In this document: in pieces, positions 1 through 5,360 of the stretch
Numbering within the stretch: the stretch's first letter is position 1
Layout of the letters: each line of letters opens with the position of its first letter
Assembly (NCBI GenBank): GCA_050258555.1
Contig: JBLMZA010000048.1
Location: 1-8,823 of the forward strand
Length of the DNA stretch: 8,823 nucleotides
Reading direction: 5' to 3'
Origin: CAISDA01 sp050258555
GTDB lineage: Bacteria; Bacteroidota; Ignavibacteria; UBA10030; UBA8401
Made by a program: the position numbers and the translations under genes
Notes under the pieces: model-generated
What the model saw: only the letters and a program-made list of their open reading frames with translations
What the model was told of the DNA's origin: nothing
Database searches by the model: none

Positions 1-911
1 TTCAGTCCCGGCGCGAGCACGATGAGCTCTCCGCCGTCGGCCAGCGCCATGCGCGTGCGGTAGATCGATTTGTTGCCGAGCCAGGTGCTCTTGAATTCCG
101 ACGGATCGAGAAAGACGACGACTTTCTTGAGCGGCGCATCCAGCATCCGAAAATTCACCGCGAGCGACAGGGCTGATGCCTTCCGGAAGCATTCCTCATC
201 GTCGCCGATATAGAGGCCGCGCACGCAGAGCTTTCCTTCCGAGTCGGTGCCGACCACGGTGAGCACGTAGACGATCGGAAGCCCCGAAGCGAAATGCTCC
301 GATGCGTAATTGAGCACGCGGCGCACGGGCGTATCGGCCCTGCCCATGATGCGTTCCATGCCGTAAACGGCGCCGAGAAAGTGGCTCTTATTGATGCCTT
401 CACTGCCCCCCGTGCCGACGAAGATGTTCTTGTTGTAGTTGGCCATGCCGATCACTTCATGGGGCACGACCTGTCCGATCGAGAGGATGAGATCGAATCC
501 TCCTTCCACAAGAAGACGGTTCACCTGGGCATGCCATCCGTACTCGAGCTTCCCTTCGGACTGCTCGCGGATGAACGCGCCCGGCACTTCGCCCAATGTC
601 ACGATGTCGTTTCTCCAGTCGTGCACGCGGAAGAGCGACAAGGGCACATTTCCGAACATGCGCTCGATCTGCGCGCGCGTCATGGCCGAATGCGTGCCGA
701 GCGCGGGAAGTATATCCGAAAGCGCGCTTCCGTACAATTCCCATGCAAGGCGCGTCAGGATGCCCGCCTGCGAATGGAAGCGCGTGAAATCGGGCGGAAT
801 GGCCAGCACCTTCTTTTTCGCGCCGAGTCGTTCAACGGCTTCGGATAATGCCCGCCGAAGTTCCTCTACCGTCATATCGGTCGTCTCGGACCCGTTTGCA
901 TAGTACAGCAT
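1..911 (-). CDS. LarA-family (DUF2088) nickel-pincer racemase/epimerase homologue, C-terminus cut by window edge
   Basis: My translation reads 303 uninterrupted residues from the ATG at 911-909 and runs off the left edge, so the 3' end is missing. It matches the lactate racemase LarA family, whose members racemise or epimerise 2-hydroxy acids with a nickel-pincer nucleotide bound to a lysine. All landmark positions are visible: Arg44 in DFTR, His74 in GTHSAMT, His151 in PHEV, Lys161 in NYNKN and His177 in KSHF. The His-Lys and Lys-His spacings (10 and 16) equal those of Lactobacillus LarA (His174, Lys184, His200). No signal peptide is seen, so it should be cytosolic. GAAAGG lies 8 bases before the ATG. 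It is the last visible gene of the hexuronate operon, 30 bases after the kinase. Known relatives include malate racemases and a D-gluconate 2-epimerase, so a sugar acid such as mannonate or gluconate is a plausible substrate here (inference). The LarB, LarC and LarE cofactor genes are not in the window. Confidence 0.85.
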   Translation of the reverse strand, partial: MLYYANGSETTDMTVEELRRALSEAVERLGAKKKVLAIPPDFTRFHSQAGILTRLAWELYGSALSDILPALGTHSAMTRAQIERMFGNVPLSLFRVHDWRNDIVTLGEVPGAFIREQSEGKLEYGWHAQVNRLLVEGGFDLILSIGQVVPHEVIGMANYNKNIFVGTGGSEGINKSHFLGAVYGMERIMGRADTPVRRVLNYASEHFASGLPIVYVLTVVGTDSEGKLCVRGLYIGDDEECFRKASALSLAVNFRMLDAPLKKVVVFLDPSEFKSTWLGNKSIYRTRMALADGGELIVLAPGL

Positions 912-941
912 CTCACGCACCTTTCACATTGATCGATCGTC

Positions 942-2027
942 TCAGCGCTGTATGCGCGCCGAGCCTCCAAGGGCCAGCTGGCGCACCTGCTCCACGGTCA
1001 CCATCGTCGTATCGCCCGGCGTCGTCGTCAACAGCGCGCCGTGCGCCCAGCCGATTTTCACCGCCTCTTCGGGCGCAAGCCCGGAAAGCAGGGCGTAGAA
1101 GAATCCCGCGGCAAAGCCGTCCCCGCCGCCCACTCTGTCGTACACATCGAGTTCCGCCGTGGGCGCCGCATACGTCTTGCCTTCCATCCATGCCACCGCG
1201 CTCCAGGAATGCCGGTTGGTCGAGTGCACTTCGCGCAGCGTCGTGGCCACGGCCTTCACGTTCGGATGGCGCACCACGACCTTGTCGATGATCGCGAAGA
1301 ACGTCTCGGGGTCGAGCTGCGATTTCTGCGTGTGCACCTCGGGACCTTCGAAGCCGAGGCCTTTCTGCAGATCCTCCTCGTTGCCCACGAGCACATCGAC
1401 GTTCTGCACGATGCGGCTGATCACATCGACCGCTTTTTTCTGTCCGCCCCAGATGTTCCAGAGTTTCTGCCGAAAGTTGAGATCGAAGCTCGTGACGGCG
1501 CCCGCCTTCTTTGCGGCCTTCATGCCTTCGATGATGAGCTCTCCTGTCGTTTCCGAAAGCGCGGCGAAGATGCCGCCGGAATGGAACCAGCGCACGCCGC
1601 CGCGGAAGATTTCCTCCCAGTCGAAGTCGCCCGGCTTGAGCTGAGCGCCGGCTTCGTTCGAACGGTTATAAAACACCACGGGCGCACGCAACCCCTGGCC
1701 CCGGTCCGAATACACGGTCGCCATATTGGGTCCGTTGACGCCGTTGTGCGCGAAGTGCTTGTAGAAGGGCGTGACGCCCATCGCACGCACACGCTCGGCG
1801 ATCATATCGCCGATCGGATAATCGACCATCGCCGAGACCACGCCGGTCTTCATGCGGAAGCAGTCCGAAAGATTCGCCGCCACGTTGAACTCGCCGCCCG
1901 AGACGTGGATCGTGCATTCCGAGGCCTTGCGGAACGGCACCACGCCCGGATCGAGCCGGTGCACCAACGCGCCGAGCGAAATGAAATCGAAGGCTCCTTC
2001 ATTCGGGATCTGTAAATGCTCTGCCAT
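942..2027 (-). CDS. kdgK: PfkB-family sugar-acid kinase, probably 2-dehydro-3-deoxygluconokinase
   Basis: A 361-residue ribokinase/PfkB-fold kinase that would transfer phosphate from ATP to KDG, giving KDG-6-phosphate for aldolase cleavage. The N-terminal PfkB signature is SGGEFNVAANL (residues 43-53). The substrate-contact stretch FDLNFRQKLW (181-190) is typical of KDG kinases. NEEDL (216-220) precedes the nucleotide-binding half. The C-terminal signature DRVGGGDGFAAGFF (297-310) carries the anion-hole glycines and the catalytic base Asp303. GGGD in place of GAGD is common in KdgK-type enzymes. The start is set by AAAGGAG at 2041-2035, seven bases before the ATG. It lies 78 bases after the SDR gene and 30 bases before the LarA-like gene, on the same strand. 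The kinase family is certain. The KDG substrate rests on the DxNxRxxLW motif and the neighbours, and a related sugar-acid kinase is the main alternative. Confidence 0.85.
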   Translation of the reverse strand: MAEHLQIPNEGAFDFISLGALVHRLDPGVVPFRKASECTIHVSGGEFNVAANLSDCFRMKTGVVSAMVDYPIGDMIAERVRAMGVTPFYKHFAHNGVNGPNMATVYSDRGQGLRAPVVFYNRSNEAGAQLKPGDFDWEEIFRGGVRWFHSGGIFAALSETTGELIIEGMKAAKKAGAVTSFDLNFRQKLWNIWGGQKKAVDVISRIVQNVDVLVGNEEDLQKGLGFEGPEVHTQKSQLDPETFFAIIDKVVVRHPNVKAVATTLREVHSTNRHSWSAVAWMEGKTYAAPTAELDVYDRVGGGDGFAAGFFYALLSGLAPEEAVKIGWAHGALLTTTPGDTTMVTVEQVRQLALGGSARIQR

Positions 2028-2105
2028 ACCATCACTCCTTTGTTATCGATGGAACAGGATATCGAAAATGTTCGCGTGCGACGCGCGCGTTCTCACGCTT
2101 CCCTC

Positions 2106-2939
2106 CTAGACTCCGGCATAGGCCGCAAAGCCGCCGTCGACCGGAAGCACGATGCCGGTGACGAACTTCGATGCCGGCGACAGAAGCCAGAGCACCGCGC
2201 CGATCAGATCTTCGGGAACGCCGAAGCGCGCCATCGGCGTATGATCCAGAATCTTTTTGCCGCGCGCCGTGAGCTCCCCCGTCTCCTTGTCGGTCAGGAG
2301 GAACCGGTTCTGTTCCGTCAGGAAGAATCCCGGCGCGATCGCGTTGACGCGTATTGCGGGCGTGTATTCCTGCGCCATGTGCACGGCGAGCCATTCGGTG
2401 AAGTTGCTCACCGCGGCCTTCGCGGCCGAGTACGCCGGCACGCGCGTCAAAGGATGGAATGCGCTCATCGAGGAGATATTCAGGATCACGCCCTCCTTCT
2501 GCTCGACCATGTACCTGCCGAACACCTGTGAAGGCAGGAGCGTGCCATTGAAATTCAACGCGGTCACGAAATCGAGCGCGCTTGCCGGGATGTCGAAGAA
2601 CGTCTGCGAGGCATTGGTGGTGGCCTGCGGATTGTTGCCGCCGGCGCCGTTGACGAGCCCGTCGATGCGGCCGAAGCGTTCGATGATTTCGGCTGCGGCG
2701 CGCTCCAGTGTCGGCTTTTCCAGCACGTCGACTTTCATGATCGCCGTGCGCTCCCGCCCCAATTCGAACGTCTCGACAAGCATGCGGGCCTTGTCCGTAT
2801 CGCGCACGAGAATGGCGAGATTGGCGTTGCATCCGGCCAGGGCCCGCGCCATCTCGGCGCACAGCACGCCCGTGCCGCCGGTGACGGCAATGGTGCGTCC
2901 CGAGAAATCATACTGGTGCATCAGTTCCTGAAGATTCAT
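2106..2939 (-). CDS. uxuB: SDR-family D-mannonate oxidoreductase (fructuronate reductase)
   Basis: A 277-residue classical short-chain dehydrogenase, predicted to reduce D-fructuronate to D-mannonate with NAD(P)H in the cytosol. The nucleotide-binding motif TGGTGVLC is at residues 20-27, NGAGG at 97-101, and Asn129 is in the ALNF stretch. The catalytic triad is Ser157, Tyr170 and Lys174 (YSAAK). PGFFLTEQNRFLL (203-215) resembles the substrate loop of SDR-type mannonate oxidoreductases such as Bacillus subtilis UxuB/YjmF. I chose the second ATG (2939-2937): GGAGG at 2953-2949 lies nine bases before it but directly abuts the first in-frame ATG at 2948, which would be too close. The last residue of the glycine motif is Cys27 rather than Gly. 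The gene follows uxaE by 115 bases and precedes the kinase by 78. The SDR fold is certain; the substrate is inferred from context and motif likeness. Confidence 0.8.
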   Translation of the reverse strand: MNLQELMHQYDFSGRTIAVTGGTGVLCAEMARALAGCNANLAILVRDTDKARMLVETFELGRERTAIMKVDVLEKPTLERAAAEIIERFGRIDGLVNGAGGNNPQATTNASQTFFDIPASALDFVTALNFNGTLLPSQVFGRYMVEQKEGVILNISSMSAFHPLTRVPAYSAAKAAVSNFTEWLAVHMAQEYTPAIRVNAIAPGFFLTEQNRFLLTDKETGELTARGKKILDHTPMARFGVPEDLIGAVLWLLSPASKFVTGIVLPVDGGFAAYAGV

Positions 2940-2948
2940 ATGAATCAT

Positions 2949-2953
2949 CCTCC
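2949..2953 (-). promoter_or_regulatory. Shine-Dalgarno GGAGG that fixes the SDR gene start
   Basis: GGAGG on the minus strand. It touches the upstream ATG (2948-2946) with no spacer but sits nine bases before the second in-frame ATG (2939-2937). The shorter protein is therefore the likely product. Confidence 0.7.
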
Positions 2954-2967
2954 GCGATAAATATTGG

Positions 2968-2980
2968 TCACGTGCCGTGA
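2968..2980. repeat. Short inverted repeat TCACG-TGC-CGTGA
   Basis: A perfect 5-base inverted repeat with a 3-base centre, 28 bases before the SDR start codon. It could be a half-conserved operator or a small RNA hairpin. An arm of only five bases is also expected by chance in GC-rich DNA, so a function is not established. Confidence 0.35.
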
Positions 2981-3054
2981 AAGTTACCGTTTAAGTAAGG
3001 GGGCACACAGGCCCACACCCGGTGATGCCTCTTGTCTCCAATGTACGGAATTTT

Positions 3055-4299
3055 TCAGAAAAAGAGCGGCGCGATGTGCCGATCGAGAATATTTTCGGCC
3101 ACATTGGCGCCGACAATCTTCTCATAGCGCTCCAAGGCATGCGTATAGCGCGTGCCCATCTCGGCCGCGATGCGGAAGGCGACATGAAGCATCTGCCGCA
3201 CATGCACGCTGTAGGCGGGATTTTTCTGATTGTGCTTCAGCGCGCCCACGAATTCCTCCGAACCCCAGGCCGAAACCACTTCGGGCAGCGGCAGGCTCGC
3301 CTTGTCGATGCGCACGACCGTGGCATACGGCTTGCAGAGCTCGTCGATCCGCTCATACGCCTCGCGGTAGATCTCGCGGGCGATGGCCAGACCGTCTCCG
3401 CCTGCCGCGGCAAGGCCGATCAGTTCCTCGAGCCAGGTGGTGCCGGCGGTCTTCAGATGAATGCCCGCATCGTGCTTCGCCATCAGCCGGCGGATGACGG
3501 GATAGAGCGAGAACTTGTCCGAGCCCGAATGCACAGAGAGCTTCAGGGAATGGGGAAGCGAAAAGACCTGCGAGGCGTGCTTCAGGACGAGCAGATCCTC
3601 TTCGAACTCGCGTTCGAATGCGCGCACATCGCCGATGTAATCGACGCCCTTGTGGAACTCTCCGACGAACTTCGGCGCCACCGTCTGCAGCGGAATTTTT
3701 TCCTGTGCCAGCGCCGCAAGAATGAAGAAGAGCTCGAGCGGCGTCTGCGATGAATCGGTCTCGTCCATCGAGACTTCCACGATGAAATTGTCTTCGCCTT
3801 TTTCGGAGGCGATGCGGCGGTAGATCGCGCCGGCTTCTTTGGCCGCGGCGAGATATTTTTTCGCGATCTCACGGATGGTCTCGTCCGTCACGGCAAACGA
3901 TTGTTCTATGCCCGGTATTGCAAGATCGCCCAGGAAGCCGGCCATCGAGCGCTGGAAGCTGTCGAGCTCCTCTTCCGAGGCGGAGGTGCCGATGTAATCG
4001 GCCACATCGAGCGTGAAGAAGTCCGATGCGGGAATGAAGCGGTCGACGGTTTTGACGCCGATATGATCGGCATCGACGCGGTAGGGACCCGTCCAGCCGA
4101 CCGTACGGACGGCGCGGTCTGCTTCGCGCCGCACATCCATCGGCTCTGTGCCCACGATGGTGTGCTCGCGGTTCGATTTGTTCCAGACGGGCGTGATGGC
4201 AATGCCGCGCTCTCTGGCCGCAATGAAGGCCTGCATCTGCGCGGGTCCCTCATGTCCGAAGCGGTCGCCGATGCCGATGGAGTATTTTTCGAGCTGCAT
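3055..4299 (-). CDS. uxaE: Tagaturonate/fructuronate epimerase, UxaE family
   Basis: A 414-residue protein of the UxaE family, first defined in Thermotoga maritima. These metal-dependent enzymes interconvert D-tagaturonate and D-fructuronate, so that galacturonate can enter the glucuronate branch. Recognisable blocks are GDRFGHEG (11-18), WNKSNREHTIVG (39-50), VDADHI (75-80), EVSMDETD (175-182), APKFVGEFHKGVDY (208-221), LSVHSGSDKFSLYP (254-267) and HLKTAGTTWLEE (281-292). The conserved His and acidic residues in the last four blocks are the likely metal and substrate contacts, though I cannot assign each one. No signal peptide or membrane segment is visible. The start has a strong GGAAGGA at 4312-4306, six bases before the ATG. 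It is the first gene of the left operon, followed by the SDR that would reduce its fructuronate product. The family call is firm; activity on other ketohexuronates or ketoses cannot be excluded. Confidence 0.88.
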   Translation of the reverse strand: MQLEKYSIGIGDRFGHEGPAQMQAFIAARERGIAITPVWNKSNREHTIVGTEPMDVRREADRAVRTVGWTGPYRVDADHIGVKTVDRFIPASDFFTLDVADYIGTSASEEELDSFQRSMAGFLGDLAIPGIEQSFAVTDETIREIAKKYLAAAKEAGAIYRRIASEKGEDNFIVEVSMDETDSSQTPLELFFILAALAQEKIPLQTVAPKFVGEFHKGVDYIGDVRAFEREFEEDLLVLKHASQVFSLPHSLKLSVHSGSDKFSLYPVIRRLMAKHDAGIHLKTAGTTWLEELIGLAAAGGDGLAIAREIYREAYERIDELCKPYATVVRIDKASLPLPEVVSAWGSEEFVGALKHNQKNPAYSVHVRQMLHVAFRIAAEMGTRYTHALERYEKIVGANVAENILDRHIAPLFF

Positions 4300-4413
4300 C
4301 TATTATCCTTCCTTTCGGTAAAGTGAATAAAGAGCATTGCGTGAATATACTACTTTTTCTTTCGGCATGCTGGGACTTTCGCGCGCCCGTCCGTTTTTGT
4401 ATATTACCGGTAT
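4300..4413. promoter_or_regulatory. Divergent intergenic region between uxaE and the exonuclease
   Basis: These 114 bases separate two divergent genes and must carry both promoters. They are visibly richer in A/T than the coding DNA. On the minus strand a TATATT box at 4349-4344 would give a leader of about 37 bases for uxaE, but no good -35 match sits 16-18 bases upstream. On the plus strand a TATATT box lies at 4400-4405. The hexamer CTTTCG occurs three times on the plus strand (4312, 4359 and 4376). The first copy overlaps the uxaE ribosome binding site region. No clear long dyad was found. Confidence 0.5.
4400..4405 (+). promoter_or_regulatory. Candidate -10 box TATATT for the exonuclease gene
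   Basis: TATATT ends eight bases before the ATG at 4414. A start site about seven bases downstream of the box would place transcription initiation at or next to the start codon. The -35 area (around 4377-4382, TTTCGC) matches the consensus poorly. No Shine-Dalgarno sequence lies between box and ATG. Confidence 0.35.
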
Positions 4414-4968
4414 ATGAAGATCTTAGCTCTTGATTTTGAAACGGCCGATTATCAGGCCGACAGCGCCTGCGCCCTCGGCCTGGCCATGATTGAAGACGGC
4501 ACGATCACCCGCACGCACACCATCCTCATCCGACCGCCGCGCCGCTATTTTCAATTCACCTACATCCACGGCATCACCTGGGAGGACGTGAAGGACAAGC
4601 CGACATTCGCCGAGCACTGGGAGGAGCTTGCCCGATGGTTCGAGGAGGCCGATTTTCTCGTGGCTCACAACGCTCCCTTCGACCGCGGCGTGCTCCGCGC
4701 CTGCTGCCTCGCAGCCGGCGTCATGCCGCCTTCGAAGCCGTTTCTGTGCACGGTCCGTCTGAGCCGCTCGCTCTGGCAATTGAAGCCGGCCGCGCTTCCC
4801 AATGTGTGCGAACATTTCGGCATCGGACTCAACCACCACGATGCGGGAAGCGACACATTGGCCTGCGCGCGCATCATGATCCATGCGCTCGCATCGATCG
4901 CAGGCGGCGGCGCGCATGCCACGCCCGATCATCTCTCGCGCTATGTGCTCAGAGACCGCAGCATGTGA
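4414..4968 (+). CDS. DnaQ-like DEDDh 3'-5' exonuclease
   Basis: A 184-residue stand-alone exonuclease of the RNase T/DnaQ superfamily, similar to the epsilon subunit of DNA polymerase III. It would remove nucleotides from 3' ends using two metal ions. The motifs are complete: ExoI has Asp7 and Glu9 in DFET, ExoII has Asp90 in HNAPFD, and ExoIII has His142 and Asp147 in HDAGSD with the usual five-residue spacing. The domain fills the protein, leaving only a short tail after residue 165. It is the only plus-strand gene and ends 27 bases before the convergent YkvA gene, with no convincing terminator between them. There is no ribosome binding site before the ATG, so translation may be leaderless; the ExoI motif at residues 7-9 supports this start, as the family begins at about this point. 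It could be the replicative proofreading subunit or an accessory repair nuclease, and the sequence does not decide which. Confidence 0.88.
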   Translation: MKILALDFETADYQADSACALGLAMIEDGTITRTHTILIRPPRRYFQFTYIHGITWEDVKDKPTFAEHWEELARWFEEADFLVAHNAPFDRGVLRACCLAAGVMPPSKPFLCTVRLSRSLWQLKPAALPNVCEHFGIGLNHHDAGSDTLACARIMIHALASIAGGGAHATPDHLSRYVLRDRSM

Positions 4969-4995
4969 CAGAAAACGCGCAGGCCTCTGCCCTTT

Positions 4996-5340
4996 CTATC
5001 CGAACCACTCCTTCAGACGCCCGGCGGCCTTCTCCTTGTGCTCTTCCTTGATGTTGCTTGCCACGGTCATAATCGCGCCGGCCAGCACCGTCAGGTCATC
5101 CGTATAGCCGACAAAGGGGATGAAGTCGGGCACGAGATCGATCGGGAGAATGAAATATCCGAGCGCGCCCAGGATGATGAGGCGCGCCTTCCTCGGCGTA
5201 TCCTTGTCCATGAGCGCGTAATAGAGCCAGAGCGCCTTCTCGATCAGCTCGCGTCCGGCGGCCACGGCCGCCGTCTTCACCTTTTCCCAGAACGACGATT
5301 CCGAATAGTGGCCTTTGTATTTCTCGATGTTCTCTTCCAT
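4996..5340 (-). CDS. YkvA family protein (DUF1232)
   Basis: A 114-residue protein with a DUF1232 core at about residues 50-87. It shows the family hallmark: a hydrophobic run ending in YFILPIDLVPDFIPF (62-76), followed by GYTDDL (78-83). Members are small, probably membrane-associated proteins of unknown function; residues 53-76 are hydrophobic enough to enter a membrane. The N-terminal 45 residues and the C-terminal tail (97-114) are charged and probably helical. An in-frame TGA lies nine bases upstream of the ATG at 5340-5338, so the protein cannot start earlier. It follows the GH38 gene by only 20 bases, which suggests co-transcription. Nothing in the sequence ties it to sugar metabolism. 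Confidence 0.85.
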   Translation of the reverse strand: MEENIEKYKGHYSESSFWEKVKTAAVAAGRELIEKALWLYYALMDKDTPRKARLIILGALGYFILPIDLVPDFIPFVGYTDDLTVLAGAIMTVASNIKEEHKEKAAGRLKEWFG

Positions 5341-5352
5341 GATGCCTCACAT

Positions 5353-5359
5353 CCTCCTT
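5353..5359 (-). promoter_or_regulatory. Shine-Dalgarno AAGGAGG for the YkvA gene, long spacing
   Basis: A near-perfect AAGGAGG sits in the 20-base gap after the GH38 stop codon, 12 bases before the ATG at 5340. The spacing is longer than usual. A weaker GAGG lies four bases before the ATG. The strong site immediately downstream of the GH38 stop supports translational coupling on one mRNA. Confidence 0.6.
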
Positions 5360-5360
5360 G

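Larger units (their letters stand above)
2940..3054. other. 115-base gap between uxaE and the SDR gene
   Basis: This is the largest gap inside the left operon. It contains the SDR ribosome binding site and a short inverted repeat at 2968-2980. A GGGC/GCCC pair separated by six bases occurs near 3000-3014 but is too weak, and lacks a U tract, to be called a terminator. I see no small ORF with a convincing start here. The length leaves room for an internal promoter or an mRNA processing site, but no clear -35/-10 pair was found. Confidence 0.5.

Noticed and set aside
1099..1137. GGGD instead of GAGD in the kinase signature as a defect
   Set aside because: DRVGGGD is a normal variant in KDG-kinase-type PfkB proteins, and the catalytic Asp303 is present.
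1041..2015. A 324-codon plus-strand frame opposite the KDG kinase
   Set aside because: Same shadow pattern: no domain, His/Arg-rich composition, and full overlap with a kinase whose motifs are intact.
2028..2105. Hairpin in the SDR-kinase gap (GCGTG and CACGC arms)
   Set aside because: The stem has only five pairs and its loop is a self-complementary CG run. There is no U tract and no conserved shape, so I do not call a terminator or riboswitch.
4969..4995. Bidirectional terminator between the exonuclease and YkvA genes
   Set aside because: The 27 bases contain only a short GC-rich near-palindrome around AGGCCT and no U tract, so no credible hairpin terminator can be drawn.
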